The notes below the pieces were generated by a model. The model did not search any database, was not told the origin of the DNA, and saw only the letters and a program-made list of their open reading frames with translations. From assembly GCA_009746045.1 (NCBI GenBank), contig RPFO01000104.1, positions 2,914,296-2,978,295 of the forward strand: a stretch of DNA of 64,000 nucleotides, given 5' to 3'. The stretch's first letter is position 1. Each line of letters starts with the position of its first letter. Below, piece by piece: positions 37,627-48,090 of this stretch. The DNA is from Mesostigma viride (lineage: Eukaryota; Streptophyta; Mesostigmatophyceae; Mesostigmatales; Mesostigmataceae). The translations under genes and the position numbers were made by a program.

Positions 37627-38017
37627 AATTAATTAATTAATTATCAACATCACTCCGTTGGGAGTCAATGTAGCACATATCCCTGAGAAGGGGCATATGG
37701 CTTTAAATACATCCTAGGCTACTTCATGCAAGGGTGGGAATGTAAGCAACACTTGCTCTAGGTGCCGCAAGGGCACCGGCACCACCATGCTGTCTCAGGT
37801 TCAACCCAGCTAAGGGGATCCTGGCACGGGGGAGGAAGATCATCATGGCTATGCAAGGGCTAGGGCATGGCTTCTCGACAGAGAGCATCTCTCTGCATGG
37901 CATAGCATGGCTAAGTTCTTAATGCAACATCCATGGGGGTCCCATTATAGACAAAGCATGGCTAAATGTTGAAGGCATCATCCATGGGGGCCATTATGGG
38001 CGCACATGCGCGTGGGC
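37627..38017 (-). mobile_element. 5'-truncated retroposon with 15-bp target duplication
   Basis: Flanked by perfect copies of CACATGGGTCATATT (37612-37626 and 38018-38032). On the minus strand it carries the 3' UTR found at 45726-46127 and ends in the hairpin ACTCC-CAAC-GGAGT and an AATT-repeat tail. A dead copy produced by target-primed reverse transcription. Confidence 0.9.
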
Positions 38018-38232
38018 CACATGGGTCATATTGCACCCACAGAACTTGCCGAATCGTCTAACGTGTCCGATTGCAGCTGTGGCATGCCTCTGGCATGAAG
38101 GAGAAAAGGGGTCTAGCTCTGCCCTTTCTTCCTGTTGTGCACACACAGGGATTAAAGGCACCTCGGTGCTCCGTGACTCCCCAACGGGCCTCGCCATGCG
38201 TCGAGGAATAGTTGTCTCACTTAGTACACTGC

Positions 38233-39138
38233 AGACCAAGGCGGGGCAGCCGGTGTACTGGAAGGGGGCGGCCATCTTCGTCGGCCACAAGACCTGGCAT
38301 GCGACCCCCGCGGCCCCAACGACTCCAGCCGCCCCAGCTTAGGGGAATACAGCAGTAGTAGTGTAGAATAGATAGACCGTGGCCATGTACATGTAAGCCC
38401 CCTACAGGCCCTATACCAGCTGACTCACGAGTCTCATTTAGCCATGTACATGTGTGCCTATGATGTGCCACACACCAGATGATGCCTAGCTTTATTTAGT
38501 TATGCTGCGCCCATGCAGAGAGCTGCTCTCTGCTGAGATGCCACGCTCTAGCTTTTGTATCAAGGAGACAACTGGTCAGCGCAGGCCAGCTCTAGCTTTT
38601 GTATTCTGATCAGCTTTTGTATAGCTATGATGATCTTCCCCCACATGACATGCTCCCCCTTAGCTGGACATAGCGTGATAGATCATGAGGGTGCAGGCCG
38701 GTGCCCTAGCTGGTGCATCTAGAGCACTAGTGTCGTTTACATTCCCACCGGCCCTTGCAGGAAGTAGCTTAGATTGTATCATATTCTGATTTGGCACGCC
38801 GCAAAGGTGAAAACCATTTGCGTTCAGTGCCGGTCCGCGGAAAACGCGGAAAAACGCGATCTGCAAATGAATCCAGGCCGGAATCGAACTGGGGACCTCT
38901 CGCACCAATTTTGCTGACTATAGGACGGACGTCTCCGGATCCTAGGGCATCGCCAACTGACACCTACAGTCATCCGCAAAAGTTCTCCTTTCCGGGGAGT
39001 GATGCAAGCCTTTCGGATTTGGTACCAGATAAATCATTCGAGATCTGTGTGTGATAGAATGTATTACAGGCCATATGCCCCTTCTCTGGGCTATGTGCTA
39101 CAGATACTCCCAACGGAGTTATGTTCCTAATTAATTAA
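38233..39138 (+). mobile_element. 5'-truncated gag-bearing retroposon, interrupted by a SINE
   Basis: Flanked by TTAGTACACTGC at 38221-38232 and 39139-39150. It starts inside the C-terminal part of the ORF1-like protein (GQPVYWKGAAIFVGHKTW, stop at 38340-38342), continues through a 3' UTR matching 45680-46127, and ends in an AATT tail. The SINE at 38780-39055 splits the 3' UTR. Confidence 0.85.
38780..39055 (-). mobile_element. tRNA-related SINE inserted in a retroposon
   Basis: It breaks the 3' UTR of the surrounding retroposon between near-identical AGATTGTAT (38771-38779) and AGAATGTAT (39056-39064). On the minus strand it holds CAGTTGGCGATGCC (D-arm/A-box-like) and GCGAGAGGTCCCCAGTTCGATTCC (T-arm/B-box-like), as in tRNA-derived SINEs. 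The box spacing is longer than in a tRNA gene, so this is not a functional tRNA. Confidence 0.7.
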
Positions 39139-40180
39139 TTAGTACACTGCGTCACATGGATCTAATGAGGCGGTATATATGTACTGAAAAATAAAATTAC
39201 TTACATCAGAGTGAAGGCACCCAATCAAAAATAAACAATGGTTGTCTCCTTGATAAACAAAGCCAACGCTAACCAGAGATGCGGTATATATTGCATCACA
39301 GACAGACGTACTAGGGCAGCACTGCGCATTACGGATCCTAGCTAGCTACTGTGGGTTCATACACATTCTCCCGATTTCTGGCCTGCGCTGGTTGTCTCCT
39401 TGATACACCAGATGCCCGCCTCGTTGATCCTGTTGATTTGCGATGTCAAGTGCTGTGCACGTGTCCATAGCCACCCTTGAAACACTACATCTCTTTTCCC
39501 TGTCCTTATCCCGTCCACAGCGACTACTGAGATTAGCAGTGTCACATGCATGGGTGGCAAGCTACGCACACACGTCTGATGTAACAACAGAACAACAAAT
39601 AGACTGCCCATTTGCAGAATAATAGGTGATACATCCAATGCTGGATGTCGCATACCCGCCGCATTGGCATACATTGTACAAAACGCTGATCCACTCAAGT
39701 CGTTAATAAATCATCCAAATAACTGAAGAGCTCTGGTATGCCATGGACGTCGGATTTGAAGTGAGACAACTATTCTTGGACACATGGCGGTCCATGCTCA
39801 CTAGCAGGCGCGACAGTGGCGTTTCCCGACAGATTGGATTGCCTTCCCACAGGTGACGCCCACAATCGCCATCCACCACAGACTCTCGCTCTGGCTGCCC
39901 CCGCAGATTAATGGGGCAAAAATTGTTGCAGCTAGGATGACTCTCTAGCTGAGAACACTGGTAAGTACAGGAGCACAGCTCATTGTCCACACACGCACTT
40001 CCACAAGGCAGGTGGGCGGGCTGCCAAGCAGGCTACATTGACGCAGAGCCGCAAGCCATTGTAAACCAGCTGGGCCAGCAGTTTGGCCAGCTGGCAGCGG
40101 CTAATAGGAGAAGGCTGGACTGCAACCCCGGCGACATGGATATCTATGAGACAACCAGCGCAGGCCAGTGAATATGCTGG

Positions 40181-40867
40181 TTACTGGACAGTGCATTGCT
40201 TGTCCTTATCCTTCTTATTAGGAGCGGCAGACTCTTCTTCTTCTGGCGGATTCGCTTGTGGATGGTTTACGATTTCTGCTTTAACGACCTTGGATGCTAC
40301 CTCAATCTCCGGCTTCGACAACACCACGCCAGCCAAGTCCGCCGCGATTCGATAGAATGTCGACATGACCTTGTCACCCGTCTTCGCCGAGCAGAAGTAG
40401 CTGTACAGGTCATTGTCGTTCGCGAACTTGTTGTGCTGCTCCGGCTTGACAGTGCGAAGATGCGTCAAATCAGCTTTGTTGGCGACAATTGCCACGTAAG
40501 GCATAGTCTGGTCTTTAAACGTGCGTTTCACGAGCGCAAACCAATCTTCCAAGTTTTGGAAGCTTTGATAGTTGGAGATGTCGTAAACCAGCAAGACGGC
40601 CTGTGCGCCAAAGATGTAGTTGCCGATCATTTTGCCACCAATGGTCTGCCCGCCAATGTCCCACAGCTGGATGGCAACTTGCACATCCCCTGGAAGCGTG
40701 AGCTGTTTAAGGAAAAAATCAAGGCCGATTGTCTGTTTGTAACTCTTGCAAAACTCATCCTCCACGAAACGCATGGCAATTGATGTCTTTCCCACGGCTC
40801 CATCGCCCAAGATAATGACCTTGTATTGGAGTTGCTCGGGTTCATCGTCACTATCCGATTCACCCAT
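40181..40867 (-). CDS. RAB28: RAB28-type small GTPase, intronless
   Basis: The 228-residue protein has the full GTPase set: P-loop GDGAVGKT (21-28), switch I Thr46 region, the RAB28-specific WDIGGQTIGG (69-78) in place of the usual WDTAGQ, NKAD (130-133) and SAK (160-162). It ends in CTVQ, a CaaX-type prenylation box matching the unusual CaaX ending of RAB28 rather than the double cysteine of most Rabs. Length matches the family. In animals RAB28 works at the cilium with the BBSome and intraflagellar transport, so its presence fits a flagellated cell. It is a single exon amid intron-rich neighbours; it could be a retrocopy, but the frame is intact and I see no poly(A) or target duplication. 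Confidence 0.95.
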   Translation of the reverse strand: MGESDSDDEPEQLQYKVIILGDGAVGKTSIAMRFVEDEFCKSYKQTIGLDFFLKQLTLPGDVQVAIQLWDIGGQTIGGKMIGNYIFGAQAVLLVYDISNYQSFQNLEDWFALVKRTFKDQTMPYVAIVANKADLTHLRTVKPEQHNKFANDNDLYSYFCSAKTGDKVMSTFYRIAADLAGVVLSKPEIEVASKVVKAEIVNHPQANPPEEEESAAPNKKDKDKQCTVQ

Positions 40868-42515
40868 GCTGCATCACACAAGGTCCACCCGAGTTTTGGA
40901 TAACTGTATTCTACAGACCTCGACGAAAAAGACTTTTTCCAAGCATGCGCGAAAACTCCAGGTATGCCCCTGTAGCGGGATTACTGTAGGGCTTTGGAAT
41001 CCACAAGTCTTATTCACGTGCGCTCAGAACCTTCTTGCGGTGACACGATAACCTCGAAAATATGGCCTGCGCCAACTACCATGGCCTTGCATGCCCATGC
41101 AGTGGCATGGCGCGATGCCAGATTGCCATTATGGTACATGTCACGAGCATGGCCATGTGGTGGGCGCCATGTGGTGGAGCCTACGCCTGTTGCTGCAAGT
41201 GTAAATCTAAAGCGTCGATCAGGGTCGGCGCGGCGTTTAAACAGTCAGTCATGAGTCAGTCCCTGGTCAGTCAGCATGTCAGTTAATTATATTCCCACGG
41301 CGTGAGACGTTGCGACGTCAGTCCGTCCATGACCCTGTATTTAGTCACTTTGTATCTCAAGTTACTATTTTGTTGAGTGGGTTTTAGCCGAATGCCGACG
41401 GATTCAACAAGTACATTGCCGATTCCCGCGCCGGTAATGACCCTGTCGGACAAGCCACTGACATCTTGCTACGGACCTAGGTAGAGGTTTAGCAGGGATT
41501 AACTACTGGTTATGTTTGGAATAAACGTACACCTATTTACCTGGAAAATGACCCTGTCGGACAACCGGCGCGGCATATAAGAAACTCAACTCAACATTGC
41601 CGATTTGCTGTCTTGCGTGGAACGGTGGAAGGGTTCCATCAATTGAACATCAACATTGCTCTGTCGGATCACCGGCGTTGGAATAATTCAACTGACTGAC
41701 TAGTAACCGGCGTTGGAATAAAATCTTCATAATTCAACTGACTGACTAGTGACTGCCTGCTCCTGCAGACTGGTCGCCGGGATCTCGCAGTGTCCACAAG
41801 GATATATTATGCCGAACTACCTACATGCGTGCTCTTTGTACTGTTTACACTCCCCAGTGGCGACGGATGTGCAAGCAGGCACAGATTCTCGGCTGGACTT
41901 TGAATTGCAACAACCTGCCCGGAAATTGCAACAACCTGCATTCCTGCGACTTTTCACGCACAATAAAAGTGCAAGCATGTATACACACCTGAAATTTCAG
42001 CATGCTTGAGGGTGTCCTAGCATTCCATTTCTCATCAAGAAAAACGAGATTCTATGACAATACAATCCGGGCGCCTAGGAACTTCGTCGCGCAAGCTAAG
42101 TTGTTCGTCAAAAACGCCATGGAAACGCCAGGGGCTTCAAGGCACTGCGGCATTTTCGTGGAGGGTCCAGAAAAGTTAGCTTTTGACTGGTTGCCTAGCG
42201 TGCCTGGTATGGCAAGTTGACTCAGAAAGCCATTTATCAATGCGGAAAGTAACCTAGAGTGAAACATTCTCGCCATCTTACTTTCCTGCCCACTGTTGCG
42301 AATGCCATCCAATTCGGATAGTATATGAATGGCAGCGAAGGTCGCTCATGTTTTGAACAGCAGCTATGCATGGCGCGAGTTGCAGATTTTCTCGTCACGA
42401 ACGCATCCCTGCTTTCAGTTATCTTGGGGCGGCTGGCTGACGGGAGTCTCGCCGTGTACACGTGACCGACGTTGAAGCATTAACGTTCTTAATTGCCGGT
42501 TGTCCCGCTTTCAGA
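40868..42515. other. Intergenic, with short dispersed direct repeats
   Basis: AATGACCCTGTCGGACAA recurs near 41434 and 41547 and partly near 41657. A ~40-bp ACCGGCGTTGGAATAA...CTGACTGACTAG unit is duplicated at 41671-41752. No supported exon. The stretch upstream of 42516 presumably holds the promoter or 5' UTR of the next gene. Confidence 0.5.
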
Positions 42516-43055
42516 ATGTACCAGTATCCCCGCAAAGAAGAGAGCGACATACAGCCGTATGAAGTCCCTGGCCGGAGCCCCAAGGCGATGACGCCGACCA
42601 TGGGTGGCAGCCCCCCCTTCGCGAGTTTCCCGTTCGCGTTCCGGAACACGTCCCTGGAGCGCGCGCATATGCTGGACCTCAGTCAGAGCGCACCCAGCGT
42701 GACCAACCCGGCGCACAGCCCTCCTGACTCCCTCGCGCCGAGCAGCTTTGCCCAGGTGGAAACTTCGCCGTTTCTCTTCGCTGTGCATAAGGAGTTTGTC
42801 GAGGCGGAGAGCGTGCGTAATTTTAGCCTGCCACCGGGCTCCCCCCAAACCCCAACGTCGCCCAAGACGGACGCGTTCGGGGTGACTGAGTATGACCTGG
42901 AGCAGAACAGCAGCTGGAGGGACTCGCTGGTCCTCCTCAAGCTCTTCTCGCTCCTGTGCATCGTGCTCGTGGCCGTCGTCGCGTTCGCGATACCGATCTT
43001 CCTCGTCATCTACAACACGGCGGGGAGGATAAAAGGCCGGACCGATGGTTTATGA
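42516..43055 (+). CDS. Predicted tail-anchored membrane protein, unknown family
   Basis: 179 residues from ATG 42516 to TGA 43053-43055. The body is Ser/Pro-rich and probably disordered (about residues 15-125). One strongly hydrophobic segment (about 139-166, SLVLLKLFSLLCIVLVAVVA then FAIPIFLVIY) lies 13 residues from the C-terminus, with a basic tail (RIKGR), so a tail anchor facing the cytosol is the simplest reading. GC content and codon use look like genuine coding sequence. TTTCAG directly precedes the ATG, so it may be the last exon of a longer gene. I do not recognise homologues. Confidence 0.65.
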   Translation: MYQYPRKEESDIQPYEVPGRSPKAMTPTMGGSPPFASFPFAFRNTSLERAHMLDLSQSAPSVTNPAHSPPDSLAPSSFAQVETSPFLFAVHKEFVEAESVRNFSLPPGSPQTPTSPKTDAFGVTEYDLEQNSSWRDSLVLLKLFSLLCIVLVAVVAFAIPIFLVIYNTAGRIKGRTDGL

Positions 43056-44577
43056 TGCCGCATGCGGCATTGGCAGCATTGTGCCGCGTGGCACTGGCAG
43101 GGTCATAGCCTTGGGGCGTTGGCAGCGTCATCGAAGATCGAAGTGCTAGAGGATGCTCCTGCTACTTCTGCTACTGTTCAAGGGTGTGTTTCAGTTGGGA
43201 CCCAGGGTGGGTGCCAGGGCATGGAGGCCACCGTCTTACATGACCCTGACCAGGAGACATCCCAGCGCCACTTGCGTGTGCCCCTTCCGGCGTCAATGCG
43301 ACCGTTCCGGTTGGCCAGCAGTGGTTGGGTGTTTCAGGGCAATACTTGGCAAGCTTGCCAGGGGCAGAAGGGACTTGCACGGTCTGGGTTGGGGGCCATT
43401 GGCGCGGTGTCGATTGACAGCATGGCTGTGTGCCGCACGCCTGCGTCTGTGTTCCGCATTTCTGTGCGCCGGTGCGAGAAATTTCGAGTCACGCCGGCGT
43501 GGTTTGCGAGTTTATGGCCCCACGGCGAGGTACTAAGGCCGTGCCTGGGGTTTCGACGCTTTTCGAGGGTGCCCCCCGGGGTTTGGGGTCGCTTTACCAT
43601 AGAAAGTTTTGGCCTGGCCTGAAGTTTGGGGCCTGGCTTGGTTTTGCTTCATCGCAGGCTTGAACGATTCAATGGCCTGCAGAAGTGCCAAGGACTTGAC
43701 ACTTACACCGGCGGCAATCGGGCAGGAAAATAGGAAGAAAACGCCAAACAAGACGTGCCTGCTTCTTCGCATTCTCTTTATTTATTTTGGGTGGATTTTC
43801 CCCTGGTATATTTTAGGATTCTTAGCCCACTGCATCACAAGCGGAACGTCTCAGTGCCAGGTGTGCACGCCACGTTGTTGGCGGAATTTTTCCCTTTGGG
43901 TGTCCGATTCACCTTTTTTAGGTAGTTGCCTAATTAGTAGTTCTTATCTTTAATTTATTTTTTGTAGATTGCGAGGCTTCGGATGGAGCAGCCCCACTGG
44001 CTCTGTTGCTGGACCGGCGATAAACGCCGATCCCTTCGAGGGTTACTTTCCTGCGTGTGCAGTGAAATTCTGGGATCAAGTATAAATGGGACAAGCTGTG
44101 TTATCTCCTTTTTTGTACCTGTGCAAGCTTGTTGAGACAACCAGCACAAACGTGCTTGAAGTATGCGGGATGCCAGCGCAGTGGTGTTGCATGAAGCTGG
44201 GCGAGGTGAAATGGCTGGTTGAAGACATGCATGTGATGAGCATGCCGATTTCAGTGCTGACCAGTTGTCTCACTTTGCGTGTATCATACTTGGTGCTTGA
44301 CCGCCATGTGCACGTGCGGGAGGCACGCGTTTTCATACTAGTAAGAAATAACAGATAATTATGTTTTAAACCATGATTTATGCATACTCACTTCATACTC
44401 CCAGCCAGTAAGGCTCGAAACACATGCCCTGATCAAGCAAGTTGTTTCCGGCCCCACCGTCTAGGTCGCTCTACACTAGTGTCAATGCACAAGGCTACAC
44501 ATTTCCATCTCGATCATTCATATTCATCATCCTCGAACACGCGGAAAAGATAACGGCAGGCTCGATCAAGCTACCAT
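43056..44577. other. No supported gene
   Basis: Open frames exist (for example 43062-43622 on plus) but lack recognisable domains or good splice context. A TTTTTTGTAG acceptor-like site occurs at about 43963-43972. Confidence 0.4.
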
Positions 44578-44896
44578 TCATTAATTAATTAGACTCGTGC
44601 TCCCGTTGGGGAGTCACGGAGCATTAACCCCGATGGATGGATGGATTAAAAAAAATGAATTATAACATGCCTCCGTTGGGGGATCATGTAGCACATATTC
44701 CAAGTTGGGTGGGTGGAGGTGGTCCCGAGAAGTCGCGTAATCGAACTAACCTAACTCTAAGCTATCTAGTCTAGAAATCCTAACTACGCTACTCAGCAAA
44801 GCGCCCCTTCCTCTTGCGGGGGGGGTGGCTTGCCCACAGGGGCTGGCGTGTGAGCCTTGACAATCTTCTGCCACCTCTTTTTGTTCTGCATGGCAT

Positions 44897-45680
44897 CTCA
44901 TCCGACATAGCAGCAATCGGCGGCACGCTGACTGCTGAACTTCCTCACATTTCCACCACCGCCGCCTCCACCTCCACGGCCATTTCCGCCTCCACTGCCG
45001 ACATCAAAGCCCAGCTCCTCGACCTCGACCAACGCCTTCAAGCCACCGCCAACGCCCTTGAGAGCTTGCATGACACCGCCGGCCTCACCGCCCAGGCGGT
45101 GAAGGACATCGCCGCCCAGCCGGCGGCTGCTGGCTCGGCCGGCGATGCTCCCTCCACCTGGGCGGACTTGCTTAAGCAGCACACCACCTCCACCACCTCC
45201 ACCATCTCGGCACAACTCAAGCAACAAGCCCTCGACCTTCGCGAGGAAGCCGACATCGCCCGGCGCAGCCACAATGTCATCGTCAAGCACTTCGACCAGC
45301 AGGCAGGTGAGACCTCCACGAGCCTTCTTGAGGCATTTAAGCGCGCCATTCTTGCCCCCATGTTACTCACTGGTGAGCTGGACATGTCGGCTGTCCGCCT
45401 CCCCCGCGCGCGGGGGAAGGCTGGCCCGGCACCCGTGCTCCTCACCTTTAAGTACATGGCGGACAAGCTGGCGTTCCTTAAATGCCGCAAGAAGCTCTCG
45501 GAGACTCGCTTCACGCTGGACGACGACTTGACCCTGGCCCAGCAACAGCGGCGACGCGAGCTATGGCCGACCTACCTTCAGCTCCGGCAGAGCGCAAGGG
45601 GGAAGCCGGTATACTGGAGGGGGGCGGTCATCCACGTTGACCACAAGCCCTGGCAGCCCCCTCCTGCCACCTCAGACTAG
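44897..45680 (+). CDS. LINE ORF1-like (gag) protein, 5'-truncated
   Basis: The open frame runs through the left junction; only the part from 44897 belongs to the element. It starts with an Ala/Ser/Thr-rich coiled coil (about 90 residues), then a region like the L1 ORF1p RNA-binding domain (about 120-200: LEAFKRAILAPMLLTGELDM...VLLTFKYMADKLAFLKCRKK). It ends with a C-terminal domain (RFTLDDDLTLAQQQRRRELW, GKPVYWRGAVIHVDHK) and TAG at 45678. ORF1 proteins bind element RNA and act as chaperones in retrotransposition. No start codon of its own is preserved, so it is probably not expressed as a complete protein. Confidence 0.8.
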
Positions 45681-46127
45681 GAATATATATACCAGTAGTG
45701 TAGATTAGTAAGGCTTAGCCTAGCATGTGGCCCACGCGCATGTGCGCCCATAATGGCCCCCATGGATGTTGCCTTCAGAATTTAGCCACGCCATGCCTAT
45801 AATGGGACCCCCATGGATGTTGCATTAAGAATTTAGCCATTCTATGCCATGCCGAGAGATGCTCTCTGTCGAGACGCCATGTCCTAGCTCTTGTCTAGCC
45901 ATGATGATCTTCCTCCCTCACATGCAGGCATGCTCCCCCCTTACCCGGGCATAGCGTGATAGACCATGAGGGTGCAGGTGCCCTGGTGCACCTAGAGCAG
46001 GGGTAGCTTACATTCCCACCCTTGCATGAAGTAGCCTAGAATGTATTAAAAGCCATATGCCCCTTCTCAGGGCTATGTGCTACATCTACTACCAACGGAG
46101 TGATGTTGATAATTAATTAATTAATTA
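44897..46127 (+). mobile_element. gag-only retroposon nested in the LINE
   Basis: Flanked by ATGGCAT at 44890-44896 and 46128-46134. The neighbouring sequence, compared with the uninterrupted relative at 37430-37450, shows that the insert split a continuous CTGCA...GCAGTCCAAAG text. It contains an ORF1-like coding region, a 3' UTR, a hairpin and an AATT-repeat tail, but no reverse transcriptase. Copies of its 3' part lie at 37627-38017 and 38233-39138. Confidence 0.85.
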
Positions 46128-46134
46128 ATGGCAT

Positions 46135-47750
46135 GCAGTCCAAAGAAGGGAGAGGGAGTGGATGCGGTGTTCAAACTGGGCTGGGACCACTAGGTCGGCC
46201 AGCAACATCTGGATGTAGTTCATGGCAGGCCGGCTTACCTAGCTTCCTGGGAATGTCCTTGGGGCGCCAGGCCAGGTCAGGATATGCCGCCCGGTACGTT
46301 GGCCAAGCCGCTGGGGGCCCGCCAGACCAAGGGCGGTGTCGACCTGGCTGGTGCGAGCAAAAGATGTCCTACAAATGCTATCCTACGCTGCCTAATCTTG
46401 TCGATCCGAAATACGGGGCATACCCTGATACAAAGACGTACTCTAATGTCCTACGCTTGGAAAACCCTACATTCAGGACCTGTCGGAGCATCCTGTAAAC
46501 CGTGCCGTCTAGCTTAGCCGCCAGTGTGTCCGTGATCGAGTGTCCACGCCTCGGCGCCATACGTAAGCACCGTGAGGACGAGGACCTTGAAGAGCATGCG
46601 CTTGCGGTGCTCGCCCAGGCCCTTCGAGCGCCAGTAGGTGTTGAGCGAACGGAGCCTGGCCCAGGCCAGGCCGATGCGGATGTCCACATCGGGATGTCCA
46701 CATCGTCGGCGGTGTCAGGGAGCATATGCTCCCCAGCAGTTTGAAGCGGGTCACGGAATGGGACCTCCGTCCCGTCGAGCAGGCGCGGCAGCGGTGCGCG
46801 ACTGGAGGCCCCGATCGATCACCATCACCTCAGTTTTGACACTAATCTCCAACCCCACCACCCTCGCCTCCAAGGCCAGACAGTCCAGCCAGGTCTGAAT
46901 GTGCTCGGCCCGGCGTGCGATGAGGGTGGTGTCGTCCGCATAAATCAGGTCAGCCAGGCAGTAGCCGGTAGCCAGTGCCAACCCCGCCGTGCTCGCGCTC
47001 GTTAAGGATCGATGTCCAAGCCGGGCTCGAGCCCCTAAAGAGCAGTAAAGCGCGCACGTGCCTGGCGCATGACGTGATCCACGACAATAATGAACAGATC
47101 GATATGGGGACAGGACACAACCTTGCCGCACCCCGTGGTGAAAGGGGAATGGTGCATGGGGTGGTGCCTTCCGCAGTCCGCACTACTGCCTGTGAGCCCT
47201 CATACATACAGTCGGCGAATGGCAGCAATAAACGCTGGTGGTACCCGATCCAGAGCGAGGATGGCCGGCCCAAAGAGCCTCCCAGAGGACCGTGTCAAAG
47301 GCCTTGATATAGTCGACAAAAATGAAGACCAGCGGCAGACCATCAGGGCAAAGGCGACGCACCTCCTCCATCAACCGGCGCGCGACAAATACAGCCATGA
47401 CAGTGTTACGACCCTCGCGAAAACCCATCTGAGACTCACCAAGGTGTGGAATCATCCAGCGCGGCGCGTCCGGAGCCTGTGCAGCATCATGAATGCGCAT
47501 GAAGACCTTCAGCGCGGCGCTCTGGAGGCAGACACCCCGGTAGTTACCGGGGTCAGCAGCAGCATGACGCGGATGGCTGTCTGCAACTCAGCAGGCGGAG
47601 GCTCATCAGAGAGCAGGACACGGTTGCAGAACGCCAGCAGAAGATCCCGCACCGCCGGGTCAGGGGTCTTCAGCAGCTCAGCAGATTCAAGGTGGTCGGC
47701 ACCGACCGCCGCGTCGTACCGCAGGCGAGCAAGGGCGCCGTCCAATTCGA
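46135..47750 (-). pseudogene. LINE ORF2 reverse transcriptase, frameshifted
   Basis: Minus strand, three or more frames. Near 47450-47300: MGFREGRNTVMAVFVARRLM and FIFVDYIKAFDTV (reverse transcriptase motif A). Near 46960-46850: LADLIYADDTTLIARR (catalytic YADD) followed by GLEISVKTEVMVI. Near 46680-46520: LNTYWRSKGLGEHRKRMLFK then VLTVLTYGAEAWTL, the thumb-adjacent region. It encoded the polymerase for target-primed reverse transcription; the frameshifts make it non-functional. Confidence 0.85.
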
Positions 47751-48090
47751 TCCTTCAAAGTGAAGGGGTGGACGACGTCGTTGCCGGTGGCAAGGCAGCC
47801 CAAATATATTATTCACGGTCTTCGATAATGTCTTTCCTCTCAGATAACTACCCTATGCCTTCGACATGCATGACGTTAAATCGCCATGCGTCAATCCAGG
47901 AATAGTTGTCTCACTTGATGTATAGTAGTATAACGCTGGTTGTCTAGCTCCTTGATAACATTTTGGGAATGCGTGCCAATGAATACTTTCCGCGTGCGAC
48001 GTCGACAGTATAGGAGACAACTATATATGAGACAACTATTCCTGTATGTACACAACTATAAACGAGACAACTATTCCTGTATATGCGCAT

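Larger units (their letters stand above)
44578..47750 (-). mobile_element. Degenerate LINE (non-LTR retrotransposon), interrupted
   Basis: The minus-strand element has its TTAA-type tail at about 44578-44592, two hairpin-type 3' motifs, the ORF2 C-terminal end (VQNKKRWQKIVK...PPPPQE, 44893-44790), then a foreign insert at 44897-46127, then the rest of ORF2 up to about 47750. No 5' end, endonuclease domain or target duplication was found. Confidence 0.8.

Noticed and set aside
38868-38958. Functional tRNA gene on the minus strand
   Set aside because: The T-arm-like end is convincing, but the stem pairings are poor and the D-arm-like part is too far away; a SINE explains it better.
43062-43622. 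186-residue open frame downstream of the tail-anchored protein gene
   Set aside because: No recognisable domain, overlapping frames of similar length on both strands, and unlike protein in composition.
44814-44896. Extended N-terminus of the ORF1-like frame
   Set aside because: This part lies left of the target-site duplication and is antisense to the interrupted LINE, so it is not part of the gag protein.
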